A stretch of DNA of 64,000 nt from Lotus japonicus (Eukaryota > Streptophyta > Magnoliopsida > Fabales > Fabaceae): NCBI RefSeq assembly GCF_012489685.1, contig NC_080046.1, forward strand, positions 45,843,176-45,907,175. The letters run 5' to 3'. The position numbers and the translations under genes are program-made. How positions within the stretch are numbered: the stretch's first letter is position 1; every line of letters begins with the position of its first letter. This document shows, piece after piece, positions 22,298-33,392 of the stretch. Below the pieces are notes generated by a model that worked only from the letters and a program-made list of their open reading frames with translations, searched no databases and was not told the origin of the DNA.

Positions 22298-22660
22298 GGG
22301 GGAGATAGGAAGAAAAGAAAAAGTAAGAGAGATAAAGTATGAGATGTGATAGATGATAATAGGAGAGAGGTAGAAACAAAAATAGGTGGAAATAAAGTGT
22401 TTAAAAGATGAGGTGTGTATATATCATTACTCATCCAATAATGTATTATTTTATGAGATTTATTAAAAAAATACACCACGCATGTGGAAGGCTGATTTGC
22501 ACAATGCATTGACTTTCAAAAAAAAAAAAAAAACACTGGTGAGCGGGGTTTAAGTTGATCCGCATCTATTGTTTATGTTAAGGATGCTTCCTACCAACAA
22601 TTAATTGAAGGCCGATACTTCCAATACTAAAGAAAAAATCAAGTTGACACTTAAAATTAA
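22298..22660 (+). repeat. Upstream-module copy C
   Basis: 22435-22620 is about 95% identical by eye to 45725-45950 (copy D): the TTTATGAGATTTATT, GCTGATTTGCACAATGCATT and GTTGATCCGCATCTATTG blocks in order, then GGCCGATACTTCCAAT. No acyltransferase coding sequence follows. Confidence 0.65.
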
Positions 22661-22679
22661 ATACACTCCCGTCTAGTCT

Positions 22680-23376
22680 AGAATAAAATATGAAGAGAAG
22701 ATAGTTAAATGTGTGATATACTGTTGAGCGAAATAGAAAAAAGTGAGTGAAATTGAGATGAAGAGAAAAGTATATGTATTAAAACCCTTTTTTTGGTGCT
22801 TTAGAAAATTAACAAGACAAAAACAAACTACAAGGCTAATGAGTCTTGCAAGAGCAAGACTTCTAACTCCGGCGTCGGGCGCTCCACCATCTGGACTCCA
22901 AGGATGGCCCTCGAAGACGCTTTTTTTGCCATACAATCTGCAACAACATTACCATCTATGTTTACCCAAACCAGTTTCACATGCCAATTCCGATCAAGAA
23001 TATCACGGATTTCCTGGAGCAATAAAGCTTGTTCATGGAACTGACAAGCGCTGGGGCGCTTCAACACCGACACAAGGTTGGAACAATCAACTTCGCTAAT
23101 CAGATTCCTGTATCCTTTGCTCCAAGCTAACAAGAGTCCATCTCTCAGTGCAGTCGCCTCCGCCGTGAAGGGATTACCACCAAGTCCACACCAAGTAAAA
23201 CCTCCAAGCCATGTACCGGAGTGATCTCTAAGGAGCCCCCCGCCACCCATAATACGCACTGTCTCCAGGAAGCTACCATCTGTATTGAGTTTGACAGAAT
23301 TCAGGGCCGAACCTCTCCACCGCTTGCAAAGCCAATCTCCACCATCAACCTCCATGGAAGGAGTAGAATACCGTGC
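22680..23376 (-). pseudogene. LINE remnant: C-terminal RNase H domain
   Basis: The minus-strand frame 23355-22828 (175 aa) carries the RNase H pattern of plant L1-type ORF2: KLNTDGS near the start (first Asp), GGGLLRDHSG, EATALRDGLLLAW (Glu), EVDCSNLV (Asp) and WVNIDGNVVADCMAKKA (last Asp) near the end. RNase H degrades the RNA strand of the RNA:DNA hybrid. The reverse transcriptase and endonuclease parts are missing upstream, so this is a 5'-truncated copy. A short A-run on the minus strand near 22790 may be its tail. No target duplication was identified. Confidence 0.8.
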
Positions 23377-24290
23377 GAACTCAAATAGGTGCAGTCACAT
23401 GTAAATACTTTCAATCAATTAAATTTAAAAATGAAGGAAAAATATATGTATTTAACTTAAATGATTAAAGTGACATCGTTAAAATTTTATTAGTTTACAG
23501 TGCATGCATAAATTCTCTACACTTTTGACGAATCAAAATTAAACTCATTATTTAATATACAAATCATACTTCATCTATTTCTATAAAAAAATAAGCATAT
23601 TAGAAAATGTAATTAATATTGTTAACTTTTTAAAGTAGATTATTTATTTTTCTAGTTTATCCTTTGAAGTGTACTTTTATCTCTTCTCATAAGATTATTA
23701 TATGGAAAAACATCAATTAATGCTTCATTCGGACTCTAAGTAACAGGGGCGGAGCCACCGCGGTGGCTCATCAAGGTTCCCGCCCCCGCATATTTTCAAC
23801 TTTCACGCGATACAATCTTTATTTCTCTTATAGCCCTGCAGTAAAGTAAATATACACACTGAGGTAACTCCAAACACAAAAAACAAGGTGGCGTAGTGGT
23901 TAGTTTGTTAATTGTTCCTCTACTTGTCCTGTGATCGAATCCCGATGCAATATGATAGAAAAAATGAAAGAGATAGAAAAAAAAAGGTTAGTGAAAGAAT
24001 ATACGATAGAAGAAATAAAAGAGTAAAAAAGAGTGTAAATGAATTAACCTATTATAAAATGAGTGTTTGGTTCCTCTAAAATGAAGGAACTCACTTAGAT
24101 GTTAAGGAAGCATCACTCCCGGCCCATTGATTGAATTATTGTATCAATAATTATGTTGTTTACTTTATACTCTAAAATAAATGCAGTCAATTTAGAGGCG
24201 TCAAATCCATAAATTGACCGGGTGTATACAAATTCTATGAATAGTTAATGACTTCATTATTATTTTGACCTTCTTCCTTCATCAGTTTTC
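23377..24290. other. Intergenic, with a hAT-like terminus and a tRNA-derived SINE piece
   Basis: 23747-23762 (CAGGGGCGGAGCCACC) looks like a single hAT terminus; the partner end was not found. 23885-23960 has A-box-like TGGCGTAGTGGTTA (23889-23902) and B-box-like TGATCGAATCC (23932-23942) about 30 bases apart, followed by an A-rich tail. That fits a tRNA-related SINE. The rest is AT-rich and holds nothing I recognise. Confidence 0.5.
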
Positions 24291-24299
24291 AGAACTAGC

Positions 24300-26045
24300 T
24301 GCTTGGGAACAAAACAAGGAAAATATCTAAGAGCTCCAAGAGTTTATTAGCACAATGAACCCTCAAATCAAGTGGAAAAGATATGCAAGTCCTAAACTTA
24401 CTTAAAATGCAAGAAAGGTCCCTATAAAACTATAAAATTACCAAAACAAAGTAAAAACACAAAGAAAGATAAAAATGCATGAGAATGCATGAAACACTAC
24501 ATGAGACTCAACAAAAAGACTCAAAACAAACAAAGAATTGACCCTGAAAACCCTACTAAGCTAGGGTCATCATTGATCAAGTCAACAAAATCCTAAGAGG
24601 TCTATCCAAGAAATGAAGACCCAAAGTTATAACGTTCCCAGAAGCAAAAGATCTCAACACCCTAAAGCTAGAAGATCTTATTGGATCATTGATGGTTCAT
24701 CAAGTGGATGTGGAATAAGATGATGGAGGAAAGAAGAACAAGTTAGTGACTTTCTAAACAAAAGCCAAAAGCTCTAAAGCAATTAAAGTTGAGGAATCAT
24801 ATAAGGAAATTGATGAGTAAGTGGATAAAGAACACGCCTTCATCACCAGAAAATCAAGAGGATGTGGCTCAAAAGAAAGAATGCTAGAAATGATTCCAAG
24901 AGAAACTAAAGAAAGAAATCAAACTTCAGCCATCATCAAGTTTCAGGAATGAAGGTGAACAAAACTCTGAAAAGAATCCCATCGTTTGTTATGAATGCAA
25001 GAAACTTGAGCACATCAATACAGACTTTTCTAAACTGTCAAACTAGCCCTTCAAGAAAAAGCAACTTCAAAAAGGCGAAAGCACCCTTAGGTGGATGGGA
25101 TGATTCTTAGAAAACCTCATACGATGAGGAAGAGGATGATGACAAAGCATTATGTGTCTTCATGACTTATGTAGACGACCCAGATTGTGAAGACGGTCAG
25201 ATGTGTCGTAGGTGGAGATAAAGTGGGTAAGGTAACATTTCCTATTATTAATCATATTCTGCTAGTCAAAGGATTAAGACATAATCTACTTAGCATACTT
25301 TAATTATGTGATAGTGGGTTCATTCTTTCCTTTGATAAAGTGAATTGTAATGTCACCTATGTCAATGACAAAGGTATCTTTGATGGTCAGGGACAAGGGA
25401 ATCCATATAAGATGAATTTGTAGAACCTTGCAAGTCAAACTGTAACTAGTCTAGTGTCATAAGAGGACGATAAATGGCCTTGGCATAAGAAGATAAGGCA
25501 TGCATCCTTAAAAACCATTACCAAAATCATCAAACACGGCCTGGTATGTGGTTTTCCAAAGTTATCTTTCAAGTCTGATGTCACATGCTTTGCATGTCTC
25601 CAAGAAAAACAATTAAAAAGTTCTTTCCAAGAAAAGTATATTGTAAGTACTTCTAGACATCTAGAGATGTTACATATGAACTTGTTTGGATCTACTAGAA
25701 TGACTAGTCTTTCTGGACATAGATATATCTTTGTCATAGTAGATGACTACACAAGATTCACTTGGGTTCTACCTAAGTCAAAATGATGAAACCTTCAAAG
25801 TATTCTCTTTGTTATGCAAGAGAGTACAAAATGAGAAAGGATACTACATAGCAACCATAAGAAGTGATAGAAGATGAGAGTTCTTGAACAAATAATTTGA
25901 AGACTTTTGTAATCAAAGTGGTATCTTCCATCAAGCCTTAACTCCTAGAACACCTTAGTAAAATGGAGTAGCAGAAAGGAAGGACAAATCTCTTCAAGAA
26001 AATGTGATATATATTCTTAAATCTCTAAAACAACTATTTTGAAAT
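24300..26045 (+). pseudogene. Decayed Ty1/copia gag-pol
   Basis: Fragments in shifting frames. A zinc-knuckle-like CYECKKLEHINTDF at about 24992-25033 has its last Cys replaced by Phe. A gag-pre-integrase region spans 25200-25420 (LLVKGLRHNLLS). An integrase N-terminal HHCC region starts near 25480 (WHKKIRHASL). The integrase core lies at about 25670-26000 (LFGSTRM, VDDYTRFTWV, then GVAERKDKSLQE). Many stops and frameshifts are present; reverse transcriptase and RNase H are absent. No LTRs were recognised at its ends, so it is an old truncated copy. It is not close to the Sirevirus pol in nest 1. Confidence 0.8.
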
Positions 26046-26089
26046 ATATGTGAAAAACCAAAAAAAAAAATATAACTAATAACCATTTT

Positions 26090-26740
26090 GAAATGAGGGA
26101 GTAATTTTTTTGGTTATATGGAGGGATTAAGCCTGAAGCAAAGGAACACAATGGTAGAACGCAGGAACGAAACTCCCACAATCAAATAGAAGCAAGTTTG
26201 AGTACTGAGGTATAACATAGTTACCTATCGCCAGATCGTGCATGCGCCATATTTGCTAAGTAGTCTGCCACTTAGTTGGCATCCCGCCGAATGTGGACAC
26301 AAAGAAACTCCCAAGCATCCATCTTCCCGGCTCTAATCTAATTAACAAGAGAGATATAAGAGTGAAGAGAGTCGCAACCCTCGTTTATCAGTTGCACCGC
26401 AGTCATGGAGTCACTCTCCAATTGATCTTGGAGAACCCTTCCCCGACGCGAGAGGTAACATGGTGAAGATGCCATGCATGATTTGGTCTGAAGCAAAGGA
26501 ACGCAAGAACGAAACTCCCACAATCAAATAGAAGCAAGTTTGAGCATTGAGGTGGGGACTCTCCAAAACATGGTTACTTATGGCCAGATTATGCATGCGC
26601 CATATTTGCTAAGTAGTCTGCCACTTAGTTGGCCTCCCGCCGAATGTGGAGTCACTATACACAATGATCTTGGAGAACCCTTTCCCCGACGCGAGAGGGA
26701 ACATGGTGAAGAAGCCTTGAAGCTCTGACAAATACTTTAA
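26090..26740 (-). pseudogene. LINE RNase H fragments, partly duplicated
   Basis: The minus strand near 26523-26220 reads LESDSMTAVQLINEG, then DAWEFLCVHIRRDAN and VADYLANMAHA, the C-terminal RNase H of a plant L1 element, with internal stops. 26110-26300 and 26465-26650 are partial direct duplicates (AACGAAACTCCCACAATCAA shared). The segment ends where module copy D begins at about 26742. Confidence 0.7.
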
Positions 26741-26819
26741 TAACGTAATATATGGTGCATGGTGACGAACGCACTGTCGTGGGTGCGTGTCAAAGTATTC
26801 CTGCAACAAAATAAATTAA

Positions 26820-27600
26820 TGGAGTACAAGGTAAAATCACCAGGATCGTTCTCTCCAGGACTCAAATGAGTATCAATAGAATTTAGAGGTAAAAACAATT
26901 ACAAAAGGGTTGATTGATTATCAAGGAGAAAAATAAAAAGATTGAATTATCAGATAAAAGAAAACGTTAGTCTCGAATTATAACATTCAAGTGCAAAAAA
27001 CCTTCATTGATCATAAAAGATTAATTCAACCTTTCAACAAGCCTCTGAGTTGAATTCAACCATGGAACCATGATTCTCCACTGAACAATTGTTCAGTATA
27101 TGATTCGTTCAAGTTAAAAAGCATGGCGATCGCCGCTTAAAAGTACAAGAACTATCTATGCTCACGGAATCCTCAAAGCTAACAATTGATCGGTGTTAAA
27201 GATCTACGTTCTTAGAGAACGAATTCAAGATCGCTTCATCGTCTCATCATCAGTTAAAGAATCCTCTAACTGACTCAACTTGCTTGGATAACAACAATTA
27301 AAACACAATATTACTTGAATCCAAAATAATATTGAAAGCAGGAATTCAAGAACATAAATCAACTTGAATAAAAAGATGAAATATATTAAGAATGAAACAT
27401 CAGGTTTGCAAACACAAGAATATTAAAAATCCCAAGACTAACTAAGAATTTTAGCAACTCATACTTGAAAACAGGGAGATATGAGGTTTTCTAACAAGAG
27501 CCTCAACTAGCCTATTTATACTAATAGATAAACTTGTCTACCAAGTAACAATCCTTGTTATCTAAATCTTTTCTAAATCTTCACAAAATCGGGCCGAAGA
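26820..27600 (-). other. Solo LTR 1 interior, no gene
   Basis: AT-rich LTR sequence with no coding content. It includes the minus-strand TATAAATAG box (27512-27520). Confidence 0.5.
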
Positions 27601-27949
27601 GAGGAGTAAGCTGCTGAAGACTCAGGTGTTCGCGGGATCCAGAAGAAGGCCGAATCTTCAATTGACGTAAACATGAGATTTGTAGCTCTTTAACTCGTGT
27701 GAGTACTCTTTTTTCCTCTTGGGGTTTTTCCCACTGGGTTTTTCCTAAAGGGGTTTTAATGAGGCTCTGCATAAGCTGTCTCACCAAAATAGTCCGGTTT
27801 GGCAAAGCTTTTTGCTTTGTTCGTTTGGGCGGGGGATGAATGTAATTTCTTGATTTTCTTTCTATCATCCAATCTACATGAGAGGATTGTTCTCATGATT
27901 TTTATCTTTTATCAATATAATCCATTAGTTCTCAAAAAAAAAAAAACTC
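27600..27949 (+). mobile_element. 5'-truncated LINE tail inserted in solo LTR 1
   Basis: 3' UTR type sequence containing TTTTTCCCACTGGGTTTTTC and GTTTTAATGAGGCTC (about 27724-27766), as in the intact LINE at 7800-7860. It ends in a poly(A) run at about 27936-27948. Left boundary uncertain: ACTCAG occurs at 27620-27625 and again after the tail (27949-27954), which could be a short target duplication. Confidence 0.6.
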
Positions 27950-28868
27950 AGCTTCACGGGCCTTCAAACATATCCTAATTCGGAGTTCTGTAGTCCAAGA
28001 TATGACCATTTAAGTGAAGACTGATCCAGACTCGTAGGATTTGCGAGATCAACTTTGCAATACAATTATGACCAAGTTAGAAGCTGATTCTCGACTTTTT
28101 CTGAACATTAAAGATGTAGGACTTTAAGTTAGATTTCCAACGACATATTACACACCTCATTCGGATCATTATAGCTCCAAATTCAACCTGTTTTAGCAAA
28201 ACAATCACAGAAACTAAAAATGTAGAATTAAGCACATTTCTATGAATAATCCAAATAAGCGGTGCCCACTAGGGTGGGCAATGTAACACCCCGATTTCGG
28301 TGGCGTCACTTTAGTAACCAAAAAGAAAATAAAGCGGAAAAACGTGAATTTTTTTTTTCCGATTTGTTTAAATAATAAAATAAAGACTTGTCGAAATAAA
28401 GACTCTACACCGAAAGATAGACATAGCTAATGTACAATATATTTACAGCCCCCGCTATAAGTAGTGAACCACGTCACGAGTATCCTCCAGTGACGGGAAG
28501 TAACCGAAAGTAGTGCCCGTGGGCAATATGTACAAACCAAAGTGAAAGGTCAAGTGTTCGTAATACAGTCCTCCAAAACGAAAGTAGGTCAACCCAAAAC
28601 GGTCTAAACAAGACCTCCTAGTCCGACCAACTCTCTGTGATTTCCATAAAGAAAACAACACAAAAAGCTAACGGTCGGGGACCTACCCTGCCCCAAAATA
28701 CGAACATGACGACCAGAGCTATAACGCTACTCCTACCCTAATCCTGTCCAGAGGAGTACACCCCAACCCTCACAACTACATGCTGGCGTGATCATCGTCC
28801 GAATCAGAATCCAGGACGACTAGGTCAATGTCTGCAACCATCCCCCCTCTCGCTACAGCGACATGCTC

Positions 28869-29303
28869 CTATGCTGGTCTCACGGGTCCAGAACCCGAAC
28901 CAAAGTCATCAACAACAGCAACAGTAGGTGCGCTAGAGTCCGATGAAGTCCCTCCCACAGGCTCCTCCTCCGAGGGGTTCTCTTCGTCAGAAGACGACGG
29001 TGGTGGTGGTGCTCCTACACCGGGTCCACAGTGCACGCCGGGTGGCAGGTTAAAGCAGACAGTGTAACGCCTCAGAACTCCCTCCGTCAAGTGTCCCTGG
29101 CTGTCGACACGATCTTCCATTATTCTCCCCGAGTAAATCGCTTTGTGGCCAGCGGGGTCGACCACCCATGAGCCGGGGATCTCCTGATCAAGCATCTCAA
29201 ACCTACTCCCCCTCGAAGGGTGGACCATCGTAAACCAATCCGCCATGGACATCTGACAATGGGCGTAGTCCGCCAAAACACAAACAGAAGGCGCGAGGGT
29301 CAA
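28869..29303 (-). CDS. Hypothetical ORF inside solo LTR 2
   Basis: 144 residues, start MTLAPSVCVLADYAHCQMS. It has an ordered first half (WFTMVHPSRG, IPGSWVVDPAGHKAIYSGRI) and a low-complexity Pro/Ser/Asp/Glu-rich second half. Codon use and G+C are clearly different from the AT-rich surroundings, which makes it more than a random open frame. It reads in the same direction as the LTR promoter at 31599-31608, about 2.3 kb downstream of it. I do not recognise the family. It may be an LTR-borne ORF of the parent element or a captured host fragment. Confidence 0.4.
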   Translation of the reverse strand: MTLAPSVCVLADYAHCQMSMADWFTMVHPSRGSRFEMLDQEIPGSWVVDPAGHKAIYSGRIMEDRVDSQGHLTEGVLRRYTVCFNLPPGVHCGPGVGAPPPPSSSDEENPSEEEPVGGTSSDSSAPTVAVVDDFGSGSGPVRPA

Positions 29304-31598
29304 CTCAAAGAATTACATAAGTAATACACCCAGTAGATAAAGTTTAAGGAATAGCTACTTAGGCTTAGAAGTTGGTAATAGCATTATAAATTGTATATCT
29401 TCCAATTGATTGTAAATGATAATTACTGACAAATAACATATATCAAGTACGATTAACAAGTATCATCACACTCGGCAACTAAGTCAGTATGCATGGTGCG
29501 TGAATGAGATGACGAGGAACAAGATGCAATCCGGAAGGATGGACACCAACGAGTCAGTCCTATCACCGGCCAAAGTGGGACCATTTCCGCTCGGGCATCT
29601 CTTACACCAAACAAAATGTAGTCAGATCAGCAGTATACCCGCAGGCCTGCCATTTCCGTCTGCTACTAAGAATCACCGCAGTGTTCTTATGTGGAAATCC
29701 GGGTCTTATGACCATTTTAGAATTCACCGAGGTCCAACTTCCCGTCGTGTATAAACCTCAAAATGTGTGAATGAATGCAACGTGATTAGCCAAACAACGT
29801 CTACGACCTCACTCGTCACGTTGTCACGTATTCTTGCTAACTTATTGTCTCTAAAAAGAATACCTTAAGGTAAAAGTCGATTCTGCGACAAAAGACAATT
29901 AAATATAAAAAGAGTGCAATCACTCATGATAACTTCTCGAGTCATCTGACTCATCTAATTCTGATGGTAAAAAACTGCTCAGCGAGCGAAGAGTAACAAT
30001 GTACTTGGAAACTTAAAGTTCCCTGACTTATCCTTTAGATAGTCAAATAAATAAACTGCTCATCGAGCAAAGAGTATAAAATACTCAGAAACTTATTAGT
30101 TTTCCTAAATATTGGATTCGGCGATACTTCTCATTTTCCAAAACTAATATCCAAACCCTAAGCTTCCATATGAGATTGTTATCATTATTTAAAGGGTTTA
30201 GAGGTTGTTTAGTGTATTATGAATTTTCCTTGTAAAATAGTTTCCATTTAGTTTTGTCTCTAATCTTATGAGTTTAAAAGATCCCATAATCCCAAGTAAC
30301 TCCCAGAGAAGGTCTCGATCCACTAAAATATTATTAAGGGCCCGAACCTCCGTTCGTCCCGTCAAACTTTCCCAAAATCTCATGATAAGTTTGGCATAAC
30401 TGCCCGTTATCCTCACTCTGACGTACAACATATATATGTGTAATTGCATAATCAAAGTAACACAATCCAACAGTCATGGCACATATATCAACACATCCTA
30501 GATTAGCCATTTAGCAAATAACATGTGAATCAATATCAACACATCCTAGATTAACCATTTAGCACATAGCATGTGAATCAATATAAAAAACGAGTCCAGC
30601 GATAAATAATCATCATTGTCAGCTGAAGCCTCATAAAACATTTCTCAATCAATCACAATCAAGTGCATAAACAATAAAGCAAGTCGAATTCGTCGACACC
30701 TAAAGCATTATCTAGTATTCAGTGAGTAGCCCTCACATGTAGCTTCTCCAGTGCGATCTTGCAGCGTTCCTTCACAATCTCCTCCTTCCGCTCCTCGAAA
30801 TTCCTCAAACGAACCTTAGAGCGAAATCACAGAATTCAATCATAATCAGACAGAAACTCAGTGAACAATAATTTCTAAGGTTACACGAAGCATTATAAAC
30901 TCCGAAGTACGATAATCTAACGCGATAAGACGAGTTTTCGAAAAAGAGAAATTTTCCTCCCCCCATTGAGATGCTCTCGGCCACACACATTAAATGTGTC
31001 CGACGCTTTTTCTTCGATCAAACTTGGTTCCTAGGTTATCATTAATCGTAACTAAGGCGAATTAAAGCTTAGAAAATTTATCGGATCGAAAACTGACGCA
31101 AGGGTATTTTGGTCAGGGTTTTTAGCTCGAAATTCCAAGAAAAACAAATTAGATGGGGACGTCACCAACGACATTTATGACAACTAATCCTACTGGCGCT
31201 AAGCTCAGTCGAGAGTTTTGAGTCTAAAGGGCGAAGCTTTGGTCAGAAAATGGGTTTTTGAGCAGAATTGAAACTCGGTGGCAATTCGGCGAGATTCGGC
31301 AAAATGTAATCCGCTAAACATGCTCTTGGGCATGCAGGGAATAAGTTTAGACAGAGAAATTAAGTTATTTGGACAGTTTTACAAAAAGCTCGAAACTTTG
31401 AGCACAGAAAGACATAGAGAAAAACGACATAATTGACGATCAGAAGTAAGAAATAGCATCTATACCTCGAGGTCTTCGAGTAGCAACTGTCGGTGCAGCG
31501 ATCAGGCAAGAAACGGCGAAAATCTCTTCCTCCCCTTCTCCTCTCAAGCTCGCGGGTTCAATGGCAGTGGTGGTGAGAAATTTTTGATTTTTTTCAAG
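29304..31598 (-). repeat. Solo LTR 2 interior with short tandem duplications
   Basis: No further gene. Two imperfect tandem pairs are visible. One is at about 29965-30110 (AAACTGCTCAGCGAGCGAAGAGT repeated as a variant). The other is at 30486-30590 (ACACATCCTAGATTAGCCAT and a second near-copy about 55 bases on). Such internal duplications are common in long LTRs. Confidence 0.6.
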
Positions 31599-31608
31599 CT
31601 ATTTATAG
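31599..31608 (-). promoter_or_regulatory. TATA box of solo LTR 2
   Basis: CTATAAATAG on the minus strand, followed on that strand by a GC-richer leader-like segment. A potential outward promoter reading towards 28282. Confidence 0.6.
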
Positions 31609-32114
31609 TTGATGGAAAATGCGGAAAAATGAAAATTTCGCGATTCCAATTTTTCCTGTGCATTCCTCTGTGAATTCTAAGATAGGTTCTGGCGACAGAA
31701 TTCCAGAACTTAAAATAGGTTTCTTGGAATTAAGGCAAACGATCCAAAGTCGGTGTAACTTTATTTTACCCGAAAAACTACTTTTTGCAGTTGATGTCGG
31801 ATGAGAAAACTTCTTTCTGAAGAAAGATTAGAAACATCGAAAGGAATAGGTGTACACGTGTGGAATCTTTGTTTGAAGCTCCGAATAGAATCGGACGTTC
31901 GTACATTCCAGGGTTTTGTATCGAAACGCTTGTCATGGAAATGATTAAGAGAAGTTCTAACTTTTCTCTGAAGATTTTTGGAATTAGTTTCTATCGTGTC
32001 TTTAAGTGAAAATTAGTCGTTTACTAACATTATTGTCCTAGGTATAAGCGAATACTACTTGCGCTATAACTTATATCGGTTATAATGTTAACATTAACCT
32101 TTTCCTGAACTATC

Positions 32115-33322
32115 TGTAAGATCAAGTTTTGATCTAGCAGTACAACTCTATGTTTTGATGATTACAAGTTAACCTTTTGATATGAACAATTATGGTACTC
32201 TAACGTGTTTTTCTAAGTGTGCTATTTACAGGCTCTGACCTAAATTCAATCCCACACAAATCAGAAGCACTGTGCATAAAGAGTGACCCAAGCAACGCTT
32301 TCGCATTCACCATGTTCAATATGAACAGTGGAAAAGCTTCAGAAGTTCTGAAGCTACACAAACTCTGATGTGGACTCAGTCACTAGAAGCTCTGAAGATC
32401 CAGAAGTTCTGATAACCAAGAAACACTGAAGGTTCAGATGTTCTGATGGTGTAGAAGACTCTGAAGATCCAGAAGCTGAGTAGTGGAAACTCTGATGTCC
32501 AGAAGCAAGAAACTCTGAAGACCATGTACTTCCCTCTAAGTTCAGAATCAGAAGATACAACGGTCAGAGGATCTGTGCTTTCCCTCTGACTCTGATCAAC
32601 CGGCTTCACAAGTTCCAACATGAAGCATTCCCCTGATCAGAAGTCTCCTAGGTTTAAAGGTCAAGTCACTATCCAAGTTCAAAAGCAACTGTACCATCCT
32701 GACGACCTACCTAACGTTCTCAGCCACAGCAGAAGCTGGAATTTCCAAAACTGCCCTCCAACGGTAGCATTTCCATGCAGCGTTCAAACCCTAATCCTTG
32801 GAGTATAAATTGAGGCTGAAGTCTGAAAGATGCGGTTGGAAGAATTTACACAAGCACAAGCTATATTCAAAAACCTTCAAGCATTCTTTCATCTGAAATT
32901 CATTGTGTTTACTATTAGCTTTTTAGAAGCAAATCACTTGTAAACATTCTTTGATAAACAGTTTGTTTAGTTCCTTTAGGAGATCAAGGTTGATCGGATC
33001 CTAGAGAAGACTAAGAGAGTGAATCTTAGTGTGAGCTAAGTCAGTGTAATTGTTAGTCACTTGTAGGTTTCAAGTGCAGTTGTAACTCTTACCTGATTAG
33101 TGGATTTCCTTCATTCTAAGAAGGAAGAAATCACCTTAACGGGTGGACTGGAGTAGCTTGAGTGATTTATCAAGTGAACCAGGATAAAAATCCTTGTGTG
33201 CTTTTCTATCTCTTATTCTTAGCACTTAAGTTCTCGAAAGATTTGTCAAAATCTTGAAGGTGGAAGTTTTATCTTGAAAACGTTATTCAAACCCCCCCTT
33301 TCTACCGTTTTTCATACCTTCA
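32115..33322 (+). mobile_element. Sirevirus 5' LTR
   Basis: 1,208 bp, TGTAAGATC to ATACCTTCA. TATAAAT at 32804-32810. The U3 part (about 32340-32640) is built of degenerate repeats of CAGAAGTTCTGA/CTCTGAAGATCCAGAAG type, with many palindromic TCAGA/TCTGA cores. Confidence 0.95.
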
Positions 33323-33324
33323 AT

Positions 33325-33336
33325 TGGTATCAGAGC
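33325..33336 (+). promoter_or_regulatory. Primer binding site (initiator tRNA-Met)
   Basis: TGGTATCAGAGC, complementary to the 3' end of plant initiator tRNA-Met, two bases after the LTR. This is the usual minus-strand primer site of Ty1/copia elements. Confidence 0.95.
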
Positions 33337-33392
33337 GCAAGTTCTGATTACCACACCTAACAGTGTTCAGTGATCCGGGCCGGTGTGAAAAA

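Noticed and set aside
22743..23099. Plus-strand 118-aa frame over the LINE RNase H
   Set aside because: Shadow of the minus-strand RNase H frame, which carries the conserved acidic residues.
23885..23960. Functional tRNA gene
   Set aside because: A- and B-box-like motifs are present, but no cloverleaf with paired acceptor and anticodon stems could be drawn; SINE-like is the better fit.
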